A DNA stretch of 64,000 nucleotides, from positions 1 through 64,000 of the forward strand of contig BEHR01000004.1 of assembly GCA_002898555.1 (NCBI GenBank), read 5' to 3'. Every line of letters begins with the position of its first letter. The stretch's first letter is position 1. The DNA comes from a bacterium HR15 (GTDB lineage Bacteria > Armatimonadota > Fimbriimonadia > Fimbriimonadales > GBS-DC). The notes beneath the pieces were generated by a model. The model searched no databases, was not told the DNA's origin, and worked only from the letters and a program-made list of their open reading frames with translations. The position numbers and the translations under genes were made by a program. Of the stretch, positions 25,572 to 34,957 are shown one piece after another.

Positions 25572-26594
25572 ATGCCAGAACTGAGACGCGACCCCGTCAG
25601 TGGGGAATGGGTGATTATCGCGACGGAACGCAGCCGTCGCCCGCACGATTTTCGCAAAAGCGAGGAGAGCGATTCGCCTAAACCCGAACGGCTGGACACC
25701 TGCCCCTTTTGCCCGGGCAACGAGGGACTAACTCCCCCCGAAATCTGCGCCTTCCGTGAAGCGGACAGCTTGCCCAATACGCCCGGCTGGTGGGTGCGTA
25801 CGGTGCCGAACAAATATCCCGCGCTAACAGAGGCGGGTGATTTAAACCCACGCCGCGTGGGTATCTACACAGCGATGCATGCCCTCGGCACGCACGAGGT
25901 GATTATCGAAACGCCTCTGCACAATCAACATCCTGCCACGATGCCTCCTGACCAATGGCAGGAGGCTATCCGAATGTACCGAGAACGCGCCCTGTCGCTG
26001 CAGCGTGATCCACACTTCCAATATGTGCTACTCTTTCGCAACCATGGCAAACCTGCAGGCGCGTCCTTAGAGCATCCCCATTCACAACTTACGGCCCTGC
26101 CATTCGTGCCAGAGGTGGTACAGCGCAAAATCGATGGCATTATGCGCTACGCGGATCAGCGTGGAGGCTGCCTTTACTGCGACATGCTCGCCCAAGAGAG
26201 GGATTCGGGCACGCGTGTGATACTGGAGAACACCCACTTCATGGTGTTTGCCCCCTTCGCTTCACGCTACCCATTTGAAGTGTGCATTCTGCCAAAGCAC
26301 CATGCAGCGCATTTCGCACAGGAGCCACCTGATGTGCATCGAGTGTTCGCGGCAACGCTCCAGGAAGTGCTGCAACGGCTCGCTCGCATTCTGGATGACC
26401 CACCCTATAACTACATGATTTACACTGCGCCGGTCAATCTGGAACATGAGCCGCTCTTCCACTGGCACCTGACGCTGGCGCCGCGCCTTGCCGTCCCAGC
26501 GGGCTTTGAAATGGGCACAGGCGTTTACATCAATATTGTTGCGCCTGAAGAGGCAGCAGAGTATCTCCGCAACACAGCCACAAAGCGTGAATGA
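25572..26594 (+). CDS. galT: Galactose-1-phosphate uridylyltransferase
   Basis: 340 residues. Diagnostic motifs: LRRDPVSGEWVIIATERSRR, zinc ligands in CPFCPGNE and a later CLYCDML, and the active-site H-P-H-S-Q (LEHPHSQLTALPFVP; the first His after P-H accepts UMP). The C-terminal half has LPKHHAAHFAQEP and EPLFHWHLTLAPRL. Leloir-pathway enzyme exchanging UMP between UDP-glucose and Gal-1-P. CATAAT at 25559-25564 ends 7 nt before ATG. Confidence 0.93.
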   Translation: MPELRRDPVSGEWVIIATERSRRPHDFRKSEESDSPKPERLDTCPFCPGNEGLTPPEICAFREADSLPNTPGWWVRTVPNKYPALTEAGDLNPRRVGIYTAMHALGTHEVIIETPLHNQHPATMPPDQWQEAIRMYRERALSLQRDPHFQYVLLFRNHGKPAGASLEHPHSQLTALPFVPEVVQRKIDGIMRYADQRGGCLYCDMLAQERDSGTRVILENTHFMVFAPFASRYPFEVCILPKHHAAHFAQEPPDVHRVFAATLQEVLQRLARILDDPPYNYMIYTAPVNLEHEPLFHWHLTLAPRLAVPAGFEMGTGVYINIVAPEEAAEYLRNTATKRE

Positions 26595-26619
26595 AGCGCA
26601 GGGGGGATCCGCATCGCGG

Positions 26620-26625
26620 TATAAT
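26620..26625 (+). promoter_or_regulatory. TATAAT -10 of the DUF4058 gene
   Basis: CGGTATAATT lies 21 nt before ATG 26647, with GGAGGG as ribosome site. Confidence 0.6.
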
Positions 26626-26646
26626 TTCTCTGGAGGGCGAGGCGAC

Positions 26647-27444
26647 ATGGCAAGCCCATTTCCCGGCATGGACCCCTATCTGGAGGACAGGGCGTTCTGG
26701 AGCGATGTGCATCACAGCCTGATAACTTATATTCGAAACGCCCTGCAGCCCCAGGTGCGCCCACGCTACAGTGTGCGCATCGAGGAACGCATCTATGTGG
26801 AGGAGGCGAAGCGCGAAATCGTGCCCGATGTCACCCTCCTAAAACCTGCCACCTCTCGCACGGGCACAACGGCCGTGCTGGAACCCGAATGTGATACGCC
26901 CGTTGTGCTCCATATCGAGGAGAGATTACACACCGAAGGGGTCATCCATATTTTGGACCGCGCCCACGATATGCGCGTCGTGACAGTCATCGAGGTGCTT
27001 AGCCCCAGCAATAAGGAGCCACGCACCAAGGGGTGGGAATTGTATCGCCAGAAGCAGAGCGAGATTCTCAAAAGCGATGTTCACTTGATCGAAATCGACC
27101 TGCTACGCGGCGGGGAATATATGCTTGCGCCCCCTTATTCCCGGCTGATAGAAAGAGTGGGAGACCACTGGCATTATATGATTAGCATTAGCCGCGCGGA
27201 TGACCCCGAAAGCTTCTGGCTCTATCCGCGCACGGTGCGGGAACGACTGCCACGTATCCCTGTGCCACTGGCAATCGGAGATCGTGATGTAAGCCTCGAT
27301 GTGCAAGCGGTACTGAACCAGTGCTATGACGATGGAGCCTATGAGGATCTTATTGACTATCGGCGCGACCCGCCACCTCCACCCTTCCGCCCAGAGGATA
27401 TGGAATGGATCGATCAGCTGCTGCGAGCTAAAGGGCGGCGATAA
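26647..27444 (+). CDS. DUF4058-family protein
   Basis: 265 residues. The family opening is MASPFPGMDPYLEDRAFWSD followed by VHHSLITYIRNALQPQVRPR. Next come VVTVIEVLSPSNKEPRTKGW, VHLIEIDLLRGG and the end DYRRDPPPPPFRPEDMEWID. The IEVLSPSNK segment resembles the core of PD-(D/E)XK-like Uma2 proteins; the family is otherwise uncharacterised. It is frequent in cyanobacteria, Planctomycetes and Armatimonadota. Start fixed by GGAGGG and the conserved MASPFPGMDP. Confidence 0.88.
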   Translation: MASPFPGMDPYLEDRAFWSDVHHSLITYIRNALQPQVRPRYSVRIEERIYVEEAKREIVPDVTLLKPATSRTGTTAVLEPECDTPVVLHIEERLHTEGVIHILDRAHDMRVVTVIEVLSPSNKEPRTKGWELYRQKQSEILKSDVHLIEIDLLRGGEYMLAPPYSRLIERVGDHWHYMISISRADDPESFWLYPRTVRERLPRIPVPLAIGDRDVSLDVQAVLNQCYDDGAYEDLIDYRRDPPPPPFRPEDMEWIDQLLRAKGRR

Positions 27445-27498
27445 ATCCTGCAGGATTTAGAGTGCTCCAGTAGAACCCTCAACCAGGGGTGATATCAA

Positions 27499-29733
27499 GT
27501 GCAACGAGCATGGTCAAGATATACTGTCGCTTGCATAGGCATCCTATGGGTGCTGGGATATGGGGATGACCCTCTGACGCAGCCCGTCACTTATGACCAA
27601 CCCGCCCAGGCCATGAAGCAAGTGCTGGAAGCGCTTTCGCGTCAGACCGGCGTGCGCCTATTCGCTCCCAGCCCCATCGACGCGGAAATCGTGCTGGTGA
27701 GCGTGCACGAAATGCCTCTCAAAGAACTCATGGACCATCTGGCAGTCGTGAGCGATGGTGAATGGTTCAAGCAACCCGACGGCAGCTACCACCTCGTGCG
27801 CACGCCCAAAATCGTGAAGGAGCGCAGGCAACAGGATGACGAGCGAATTCTTCAGGGTCTGAAGCGCACCTTCGAGCGGAAAGAGATAAAGTCCCTGTTG
27901 GAACCACTCACGGAGCAGCAAGCGCGCCAGCACCGCGACAAAATCAAAGCGCTGATGCGCGAGATGGAAGCACAGGATAGCAACACAACGCCCTGGGACA
28001 TGCCCCAATACCAATCGATACGCGAGCAGACAGATGCGCTCCTTGCCGGCAAGCGATTGGTGATGCGCCTGATCCAAAAAATGGGTCTACAGCGGCTGCT
28101 GGAGATCCCGGTAGGCGAACAGCATGTGTTCAGCAATGTGTCGGGGCGATTCCTGTTGCCTCTTGGCTTCTCGGTGCAACCCCTGTTGCAACAGTATTTT
28201 CAGGAGCATCGGCTGGTTTATGACCTATGGACCCATCCGACCGAGGGGATTAGCAAAGAGCAGCTGGAGAACTTCAACCGTCGCTATGGCTATGTTATAG
28301 GAGATTACTGGCTGCGTCAGGCGCCGCCGAGCCAACTGCCCACGCGCGTCTACCTTGCGGTGTGGCGTCAATCACCCGCTTCGTTCCTTTTCACCGTCAC
28401 CGTCGCTTCCGAGGATATGCGTGAGTTTGCTGGCGGTGATGCGGCTCAGGGGTATCTGTGGGCGTCATTGTGGGAGGAGGAGGAACAGGCATCTGAATCG
28501 CCTGCACCAGCACCCCAATCACCACAAACACCCGCACAACCTGTGGAGCGGATAGAATGGAGCGAACGCTCCCGCCAGTTCATCGAAGCCTACCGTGCGA
28601 TGGAACGAACTACCGAATCGGTACCGCTCCCGGAGATTTTGGACCCCGCGCGGGTGGAGCCATTGAGTCTTATTCCCTCTGATGTGCTGCGAACCATCGC
28701 CCGAAAGAAAGGCAAATCGATCGTGGCGATGCTTTCCGACAGTGCCCACACATGGGGGTTTTCTCGCGCGATTGCGGGACGCGACGAGCTAAAACCCTTC
28801 CTCGACGAGATCCTCGAACGCCCCTATTTTTACGAATTATATGAAACAGAAACCCTCCTGCGGCTCAAGCCACAATTGTCATCTTACACTTGGGGGCAGC
28901 GCGTCCAGCGACAGCCGCTGAGCGACTGGATGCGCCATATTCTGCAGCAGAAATATCTGCGGTTAGAGGATTACCTCTCGCTGAAACGGATTGTGGGGCA
29001 TCAGCATATATGGAATGGGCTGGAATCGCTTTATCTGAGCTTGCTCTTGGGTGGGCAGGCGAGCGTATGGTGGCTGTATAACGCCGATATGCGGTTCTTG
29101 CTTAGTTTAACCGCCGATCAGATGGCTCGATTGCGTGCTGGTCAGGAATTGCCACTGTCTGCCTTCACACCTGCCCAGCGGGAGCAGTTAATACGGGATC
29201 TCTACTTTGGCAGAACGCGACTTGAAAGGCGAGTGTGGGACGAAGATATGCCGTGGGCAGGGATGTATAGTATCCTCATCCACTGCATCTATCCCAACGG
29301 CTTGCCTTCGGACACCGCCATTAGTTTGCAAAGGTCGGAGCCAGATCTGGGCGTGTTCACCGAGCGCAGAGTGGGTGTCTGGAGTGGCTACCGCAATCTT
29401 TTCAATCTGGCATACGCCTTTCATCAGGCACAGAGCGAGCAAAGCGCGTCGTGGATCGAGGAATATTCCCTGCGCTATTTCCGCGAGCAGGTTGAACGCT
29501 ACCGGTCGCTGCCGCTGATGCCAGCGAGTCGGCAGGTATTCATCATCGAAGTACGGCTGGGTGAACGCTATGTAGTGCGCTTGCCCTCTCAGTGGAGCGG
29601 TGATTTGGGCGACTATGAGTTACTCAACGATGGCAAGCCCGCCACCATCGATGCGTTGCCCAAAGAGTTTAAAGAGAGACTGGAGGAGTACCAGAAACAG
29701 CTCAAGCGTTCACCAGACTCGGAGGAGCCGTAA
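27499..29733 (+). CDS. Large exported protein with an STN-like N-terminal domain
   Basis: 744 residues. A weak signal peptide (YTVACIGILWVLGYG) is followed at about residues 30-103 by a fold like the secretin/TonB short N-terminal (STN) domain: VTYDQPAQAMKQVLEALSRQ, TGVRLFAPSPIDAEIVLVSV, LKELMDHLAVVSDGEWF. The remaining 640 residues are helical, rich in Q, R and E, with a P/Q-rich linker near 345-370, and match nothing I recognise. GTG 27499 follows AGGGGTGAT. No secretin domain follows, so it is not a secretin itself. Confidence 0.6.
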   Translation: MQRAWSRYTVACIGILWVLGYGDDPLTQPVTYDQPAQAMKQVLEALSRQTGVRLFAPSPIDAEIVLVSVHEMPLKELMDHLAVVSDGEWFKQPDGSYHLVRTPKIVKERRQQDDERILQGLKRTFERKEIKSLLEPLTEQQARQHRDKIKALMREMEAQDSNTTPWDMPQYQSIREQTDALLAGKRLVMRLIQKMGLQRLLEIPVGEQHVFSNVSGRFLLPLGFSVQPLLQQYFQEHRLVYDLWTHPTEGISKEQLENFNRRYGYVIGDYWLRQAPPSQLPTRVYLAVWRQSPASFLFTVTVASEDMREFAGGDAAQGYLWASLWEEEEQASESPAPAPQSPQTPAQPVERIEWSERSRQFIEAYRAMERTTESVPLPEILDPARVEPLSLIPSDVLRTIARKKGKSIVAMLSDSAHTWGFSRAIAGRDELKPFLDEILERPYFYELYETETLLRLKPQLSSYTWGQRVQRQPLSDWMRHILQQKYLRLEDYLSLKRIVGHQHIWNGLESLYLSLLLGGQASVWWLYNADMRFLLSLTADQMARLRAGQELPLSAFTPAQREQLIRDLYFGRTRLERRVWDEDMPWAGMYSILIHCIYPNGLPSDTAISLQRSEPDLGVFTERRVGVWSGYRNLFNLAYAFHQAQSEQSASWIEEYSLRYFREQVERYRSLPLMPASRQVFIIEVRLGERYVVRLPSQWSGDLGDYELLNDGKPATIDALPKEFKERLEEYQKQLKRSPDSEEP

Positions 29734-29773
29734 GCCCTTCCGATTCTGCTTTCCCCCGGACCGCCAGATGTGG

Positions 29774-29779
29774 TATGAT
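29774..29779 (+). promoter_or_regulatory. TATGAT -10 of the phosphatase gene
   Basis: TGGTATGATT ends 9 nt before ATG 29789. Confidence 0.5.
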
Positions 29780-29788
29780 TTACCAGGA

Positions 29789-31156
29789 ATGAACGCCCAT
29801 AGAAGATTTGCGTTGCTACTGGGCTGGATAGCCTGCTTGAGCCTTGCTCACGCGCAAGTGATGCCGCGACAGGTGAGGCTGTCTTTTGGCGACAGCCCGA
29901 CGAACAGCATCCGAATCATGTGGCAGACCGACCAGGCGACAGACACGTTAGTCGAATATGGGGAAACCCCTGCGCTTGGCTCCATTGCGTATGGACAACA
30001 AGTCACCTACTCCCTACAGACAGGCATCCTGCACGAAGCCACCCTGACGAACCTGCAACCTGATACCCTCTACTACTATCGTGTGGGGGACCCACAAAAT
30101 GGCTTCAGCCCCATCTACACCTTTCGCACCGCACCCGTGTATCCACGACCTTTCCTCTTTACGGCGTTTGGTGACCATGGCACCCGCTCCGTGTCGCGCC
30201 AAAATACGCAGAATGTAATTAACCTTAACCCTGATTTCCATCTGCACCTCGGCGACCTTTCCTATGCCAATGGTGTCCAGACCGTATGGGATACTTACCT
30301 GGATCAAGTCGAGCCTTTAACTCGTCAGATACCGATGATGATTACGCTCGGCAACCATGAATGGGAAGACGAGGTAGGAATCGGCTATGAGGCCGCTATA
30401 GCACGCTTTGCCATGCCGGGGGAAAATACCTATAATGTTAATTATATGTTTGATTATGGAAATGTAAGGTTTATTGCTTTTAATTCGGACTGGTATCAGC
30501 GTGCTAACAGCGTTGTGCGGAACGAAATGCAACAATGGCTTCAGAACAGGCTGGCGGAAGCACGCGCCAATCCCTGTGTTCGCTGGCTAATAGTGTTCCA
30601 ACACCATCCCCTGTTTGGCTCCGTAGCGCGGCGGGGATACAACCAGTTTCTCATCGATAGATTACAGCCGCTTTTTGATCAATACAAGGTGGACTTAGTT
30701 TTGCAAGGGCACGACCATATATACGAGCGCACTTATCCCCTGCGAAATAGCACACCAGTCAGCACCGCCACCGGCGAGTACCTCCAGGGTGAAGGCACAA
30801 TCTATATCACTTGCGGTGGAGGTGGTGTCGGGCTTTACACCTTCGGGACGATGCCACCCACCACTGCGTACCGCGAGTCTACCTATTGTTATCTGGTGAT
30901 TTCGCTACAGCCGGGCGGCTCGCTCACGGTGGAAGCGAGGCGTGTGGATAATTCGCTTATCGAACACTTTTCGATTCTACCCACTTTTAATGCCGATTTA
31001 AATCGTGACGGTTGTGTGGATGATAACGACCTACTCGCTGTGCTTTTCGACTTTGGCGCAACAGGAAACTGCATGGCAACCGATATCAATGGCGATGGTT
31101 TCGTTAGCGACGATGACCTGTTGCTGGTACTCTTTAGCTTTGGAGGAGGATGCTGA
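29789..31156 (+). CDS. Secreted purple-acid-phosphatase-like metallophosphoesterase with C-terminal dockerin
   Basis: 455 residues. Signal peptide 1-22 (ALLLGWIACLSLAHA). FN3-like N-terminal PAP domain (VRLSFGDSPTNSIRIMWQTD ... PDTLYYYRVGD). The metallophosphoesterase core has its metal ligands in FGDHG, HLGDLSYANG, TLGNHEWEDE, FQHHPLFG and LVLQGHDHIYERT. Two dockerin-type Ca-binding repeats close the protein (DLNRDGCVDDNDLLAVLF and DINGDGFVSDDDLLLVLF). It probably hydrolyses phosphomonoesters outside the cell or in the periplasm. Confidence 0.9.
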   Translation: MNAHRRFALLLGWIACLSLAHAQVMPRQVRLSFGDSPTNSIRIMWQTDQATDTLVEYGETPALGSIAYGQQVTYSLQTGILHEATLTNLQPDTLYYYRVGDPQNGFSPIYTFRTAPVYPRPFLFTAFGDHGTRSVSRQNTQNVINLNPDFHLHLGDLSYANGVQTVWDTYLDQVEPLTRQIPMMITLGNHEWEDEVGIGYEAAIARFAMPGENTYNVNYMFDYGNVRFIAFNSDWYQRANSVVRNEMQQWLQNRLAEARANPCVRWLIVFQHHPLFGSVARRGYNQFLIDRLQPLFDQYKVDLVLQGHDHIYERTYPLRNSTPVSTATGEYLQGEGTIYITCGGGGVGLYTFGTMPPTTAYRESTYCYLVISLQPGGSLTVEARRVDNSLIEHFSILPTFNADLNRDGCVDDNDLLAVLFDFGATGNCMATDINGDGFVSDDDLLLVLFSFGGGC

Positions 31157-31157
31157 A

Positions 31158-31262
31158 GTGCGTTACTGGCTCTTGGGAGTCTTCATAGGGCTATTCTGGA
31201 CGCTCACATGGGGTCAATTACCGGGCTACGAGCCAGTTATCTTCACGGGTTCGTTCTGGTAA
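31158..31262 (+). CDS. Short exported peptide or 5' stump of a lost secreted protein
   Basis: A 34-codon frame (GTG 31158 to TAA 31260) starts right after the phosphatase stop. It encodes a signal-peptide-like segment (MRYWLLGVFIGLFWTLTWGQ) plus 14 residues ending GSFW. It resembles the 650-793 fragment in being a signal peptide without a body. Probably translationally coupled or a relic; low support. Confidence 0.35.
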   Translation: MRYWLLGVFIGLFWTLTWGQLPGYEPVIFTGSFW

Positions 31263-31368
31263 TGTAATCTGAATCAGCGCGAGATAAGGCTTGCAGTCTA
31301 CAATCGAACGGGTGAAAAAAATCTGTGGGTTTATTATCAGTATTACCGAACCGGATTTTGCCTCTATC

Positions 31369-32610
31369 TTATCCCTCAAACGCTCCAAACACCAGCGCGG
31401 TGTTGTGCCCGCCGAAGCCGAAAGAGTTCGTCATGGCGTAGCGCACTTGTGCCGGGCGCGGCTTGTTCGGCACATAATCTAAGTCGCACTCGGGGTCGGG
31501 ATGCTCGTAGTTGATGGTGGGCGGAAGCATCTGATGCTGAATGGCGAGAATGGTCGCTGCTGCTTCTACCGCGCCCGCCGCGCCCAGCAGATGTCCCGTC
31601 ACCGACTTGGTGGAACTAATGGGCAGTTGATAGGCGTAGTCCCCGAAGAGCCGCTTGATGGCGAGCGTCTCTTTGGCATCGTTGTAGCGGGTGGAGGTGC
31701 CGTGCGCATTAATGTAGTGAATATCGGTGGGTTGCAGTCCCGCGTCGCGGATGGCGTTGCGCATGCAACGCAGTGCGCCATCGCCTTCCGGGTCGGGTTG
31801 AGTGATGTGATAGGCGTCGGCGGACATGCCGTAGCCGAGCAGCTCCGCGTAGATCCGCGCCCCGCGCGCCTGCGCATGCTCCAGCGACTCTAAAATCAGC
31901 ACACCGGCCCCTTCACCCATCACGAATCCGTCGCGTTCGGCATCGAAGGGGCGGCTGGCGTGTTCCGGATCATCGTTGCGAGTGGACATCGCTCGTGCTG
32001 CGCAGAACGCCGCCACGCCAATCGGCACAATCGCTGCCTCACTGCCACCCGCGATCATAACTTCTGCCTCGCCGCGCTCAATCAGCCGTGCTGCCTGACC
32101 GAGCGCATCGGCGCCGGTGGAGCAGGCGGTGACCACGCAAAGATTCGGGCCCTTCGCCCCGAAGGTAATCGAGACGATGCCCGACGCCATATCGGCAATC
32201 ATCATCGGGGCGAGGAACGGAGTGATACGGTCGGGTCCTTGCGAAAGCAGCACGCGCATTTGACTGTCCATATAGTCCACACCCCCGATGCCGGAGCCAA
32301 TCAGCACGCCGACCTGCTCGGCGTTGTCGGGGGTAATGGTCAGCTGAGCATCGTCCAGCGCGAGGCGGGTCGCCGCAACGGCAAACTGAATGAAGCGGGA
32401 GGCGCGTCGGGCGTCCTTGCGATCCATGAACTGGGTGGGGTCGAACTCCTTGACCTCCGCCGCGATGCGCGTGGAGAGATTGCTTGCATCAAAGTGGGTG
32501 ATGGGTCCAATCACCCGCCGCCCTTGCAGCAGCCCCTGCCAGAACGGCTCGATGCCGATGCCCAGCGGGGTGATTAGCCCCATCCCCGTCACGACGACGC
32601 GACGCCGCAT
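31369..32610 (-). CDS. fabF: 3-oxoacyl-[acyl-carrier-protein] synthase II
   Basis: 413 residues. Thiolase-fold condensing enzyme with catalytic Cys in VVTACSTGADALGQA, His in YINAHGTSTRYNDAKE and His in STKSVTGHLLGAAGAVEAAA; N-terminus RRRVVVTGMGLITPLGIGIE. Elongates acyl-ACP with malonyl-ACP. Last gene of the fabD-fabG-acpP-fabF operon, 3 nt behind acpP. Confidence 0.96.
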   Translation of the reverse strand: MRRRVVVTGMGLITPLGIGIEPFWQGLLQGRRVIGPITHFDASNLSTRIAAEVKEFDPTQFMDRKDARRASRFIQFAVAATRLALDDAQLTITPDNAEQVGVLIGSGIGGVDYMDSQMRVLLSQGPDRITPFLAPMMIADMASGIVSITFGAKGPNLCVVTACSTGADALGQAARLIERGEAEVMIAGGSEAAIVPIGVAAFCAARAMSTRNDDPEHASRPFDAERDGFVMGEGAGVLILESLEHAQARGARIYAELLGYGMSADAYHITQPDPEGDGALRCMRNAIRDAGLQPTDIHYINAHGTSTRYNDAKETLAIKRLFGDYAYQLPISSTKSVTGHLLGAAGAVEAAATILAIQHQMLPPTINYEHPDPECDLDYVPNKPRPAQVRYAMTNSFGFGGHNTALVFGAFEG

Positions 32611-32613
32611 GGT

Positions 32614-32862
32614 TTAGACTTCCGCCTGTAGTTTCTCGGCGAGCAGGCGCACCGCGTCCGCCACCGTGCGCACCTGCTCCGCTTCCTCCTCGGAGATGCT
32701 GACATCGAACTCCTGTTCGAATGCCATCACTAACTCCACCAGGTCCAGAGAGTCGGCGCCCAGATCATCGGTGAAGGTCGCGTCGGGCGTGACCTCCTCC
32801 TCACGCACATCCAGCTGTTCCACGATGACCTTCCGCACACGATCGAACAGTTCCTGATCCAT
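32614..32862 (-). CDS. acpP: Acyl carrier protein
   Basis: 82 residues from [19 protein letters not shown], the normal ACP start, with GGAGG upstream. The frame is open 12 codons further but without the conserved sequence. The 4'-phosphopantetheine attachment Ser is in [20 protein letters not shown]. Acidic four-helix protein that carries acyl intermediates between the neighbouring Fab enzymes. Confidence 0.96.
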   Translation of the reverse strand: MDQELFDRVRKVIVEQLDVREEEVTPDATFTDDLGADSLDLVELVMAFEQEFDVSISEEEAEQVRTVADAVRLLAEKLQAEV

Positions 32863-32913
32863 TCCTTTAACCTCCTCTGTGTTTTGGTACGGCAGCATCG
32901 CTACCGTGGTACT

Positions 32914-33666
32914 TCACAGTCCGACGGTGAGACCGCCGTCGATAATAAATACCTGCCCCGTGATGTACGAGGCAAGCTCGCTGCATAAAAAGAGTACCCC
33001 AAACGCCACCTCTTCTGGGGTGCCGAATCGCCCCAGCGGGATGCGTTGCAGTGCGTACTCGCGCAAATTGTCGGGCAACGCGCGTGTCATGTCGGTTTCG
33101 ATGAGACCTGGGGCAATCGCATTACAGGTGATGTTGCGGCTGCCCACCTCGAGGGCAACGGTGCGGGTGAAGCCGATCAGCGCGGCTTTGGACGCGACAT
33201 AGTTCGCTTGCCCCGCATTCCCCATCAAGCCGACGACCGAGCTGATATTGATAATGCGTCCCCATCGCTGGCGCAGCATCGGTTTGAGGGCGGCGCGGGT
33301 TGCGACAAACGCCCCTCGCAGGTTCACCTGCAGCACCTGGTCCCAGTCCTCGTCTTTCATGCGCAACAGCAGCATGTCGCGCGTGATGCCCGCGTTGTTC
33401 ACCAGAATATCGAGCCGCTCATAGCGGTTGAGAATCGTGTTGACAGCGTTCTCGATGGCGGTGGCATCCGCCACATCAGCAGCGATAGGTATCGCCTCGC
33501 CACCCGCTTGCGCAATGTGTTGGGCGACCTGCTGGGCGTTGGCTTCGGTACGGCTCAAAACAGCCACGCATGCGCCCGCTTCGGCGAGTGTACGCGCGAT
33601 AGCCGCTCCAATGCCACGCCCTGCGCCCGTCACCAACGCGACGCGCCCTTCCAGCGATAGGGTCAT
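32914..33666 (-). CDS. fabG: 3-oxoacyl-[acyl-carrier-protein] reductase
   Basis: 250 residues, short-chain dehydrogenase. NADPH loop [24 protein letters not shown] motif in [19 protein letters not shown]; catalytic Ser/Tyr/Lys in [20 protein letters not shown] then SKAALIGF. Reduces beta-ketoacyl-ACP. Its start overlaps the end of fabD by 4 nt. Confidence 0.95.
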   Translation of the reverse strand: MTLSLEGRVALVTGAGRGIGAAIARTLAEAGACVAVLSRTEANAQQVAQHIAQAGGEAIPIAADVADATAIENAVNTILNRYERLDILVNNAGITRDMLLLRMKDEDWDQVLQVNLRGAFVATRAALKPMLRQRWGRIINISSVVGLMGNAGQANYVASKAALIGFTRTVALEVGSRNITCNAIAPGLIETDMTRALPDNLREYALQRIPLGRFGTPEEVAFGVLFLCSELASYITGQVFIIDGGLTVGL

Positions 33667-34613
33667 GTCTCACCTCGCAAAGCGGACATCGTTTCCTCCA
33701 GCGTCTTCAAGTCTACCACACGCAGGCAGCGTGCGTTGGGCACGATGCGCTTAATAAGACCCGTTAACACATCCCCCACGCCCGCCTCGATAAAGGTGTC
33801 GACGCCGTTTGCGTACATCCATTCCACGCTTTCCTGCCAACGCACAGGGCTGGCAATCTGGCGGCTCATGAGAGCGCGGATCTCTTCGGGATCGGTCATT
33901 GGGCGAGCGGTGACATTGGAGACGATGGGGATAGTGGGTTTACGGAAGGTGGCGTCGCGGTAAGCATTCGCGATGACCGCGGCGGCTTCGCTCATCAAGG
34001 GGGAATGGAACGCGCCGGCGACCGCGAGCGGAATGGCGCGTCGCGCCCCCATCGCTTTGGCATGTTCAACTGCGCGTTCCAGCGCCGCGGGCGTGCCGGA
34101 GATGACCACTTGCCCCGGCGCGTTATAATTGGCGGGCGTGACGATTTCGCCCGTCTCTTGCTGTGCCCGCCGACACGCCTCTTCCACCTTCTCGGCCTCC
34201 AGCCCAATGAGGGCAACCATCGAGCCAACGATGCGGTCTGCTACCTTGCGCATCGCTTTCGCGCGCTCCTCCACCCAGTAAAAGGTTTCCTCGAAACTCC
34301 ACACACCACCTGCTGCCAGCGCGGTATATTCGCCCATGCTATGCCCTGCCAGATAGTTGGGTGTGAAGTCAGGCAGCGATTCGCGCAAGGCTTCCCACGC
34401 CGCATAACAGACTGTGAGCAGCGCAGGTTGCGCGTTCTCGGTGCGTTTGAGCGTCTCTTCGTCCGATTCGAAGCAGAGTTGCATGAACGAACGTCCCGCC
34501 TGCTCACTGGCGATTTCGAACACACGCCGCGCCGCGGGACTATGCTGATACAGCTCGCGTCCCATCCCTGGACGCTGCGAACCCTGCCCTGGAAACACGA
34601 CCGCTATACCCAT
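33663..34613 (-). CDS. fabD: Malonyl-CoA:ACP transacylase
   Basis: 316 residues. N-terminal [20 protein letters not shown]; nucleophile Ser in the [14 protein letters not shown] elbow; C-terminal [19 protein letters not shown]. Loads malonate on ACP. First gene of the operon. TATAAT (minus strand, 34625-34630) ends 11 nt before the ATG. Confidence 0.95.
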   Translation of the reverse strand: MGIAVVFPGQGSQRPGMGRELYQHSPAARRVFEIASEQAGRSFMQLCFESDEETLKRTENAQPALLTVCYAAWEALRESLPDFTPNYLAGHSMGEYTALAAGGVWSFEETFYWVEERAKAMRKVADRIVGSMVALIGLEAEKVEEACRRAQQETGEIVTPANYNAPGQVVISGTPAALERAVEHAKAMGARRAIPLAVAGAFHSPLMSEAAAVIANAYRDATFRKPTIPIVSNVTARPMTDPEEIRALMSRQIASPVRWQESVEWMYANGVDTFIEAGVGDVLTGLIKRIVPNARCLRVVDLKTLEETMSALRGET

Positions 34614-34624
34614 GATTAGCGGAG

Positions 34625-34630
34625 ATTATA
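34625..34630 (-). promoter_or_regulatory. TATAAT -10 of the fab operon
   Basis: Read on the minus strand as AGGTATAATC; 11 nt separate it from the fabD ATG. Confidence 0.6.
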
Positions 34631-34703
34631 CCTATATGAGTCCCCGAACCCGAAATTTTTCTCTGACCCAGCCGCGCTCACAATTTTCTTTTCCGATCCC
34701 AGC

Positions 34704-34841
34704 ACGGCGTCGGTTGGAACGGCTCGGTGGGAGCCTCGCCCTCCAGATTCGGCTCGGCAGGAGCCTCGCCCTCCAAGGGTTTCGGCTCGGCGGGAGCCTC
34801 GCCCTCCAAAGTGCCCAAGCGTGGATGCCTGCCCATCTCCT
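34704..34841 (-). repeat. Dispersed intergenic repeat element ('EGEAPAEP' type), copy 1, three units
   Basis: Three about 25-bp units (34721-34745, 34751-34775, 34784-34808; GGCTCGG.GGGAGCCTCGCC then CTCCA). One side carries CGGCGTCGGTTGGAAC and the other GCGTGGATGCCTGCCCATCTC. The same element, inverted and with two units, lies at 62275-62377. Read on the minus strand the units spell EGEAPAEP, but no real gene is present. Confidence 0.85.
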
Positions 34842-34849
34842 TGACCTCC

Positions 34850-34954
34850 AGTAGGGGCAGGCACGGGGGGCTGTAGGGGCAGTATGAGCAGGCACGGGGG
34901 TTTGTAAGGGCAGGCACGGGGGTCTGTAAGGGCAGGCACGGGGGCCTGCCCCTA
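34850..34954. repeat. G-rich tandem repeats ending in a terminator-like hairpin behind hppA
   Basis: Four imperfect units containing GGGCAGGCACGGGGG or a shortened form. The last forms a hairpin, GGGCAGGC (34930-34937) with GCCTGCCC (34943-34950), directly downstream of hppA on the minus strand and so a plausible terminator. Confidence 0.7.
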
Positions 34955-34957
34955 CAG

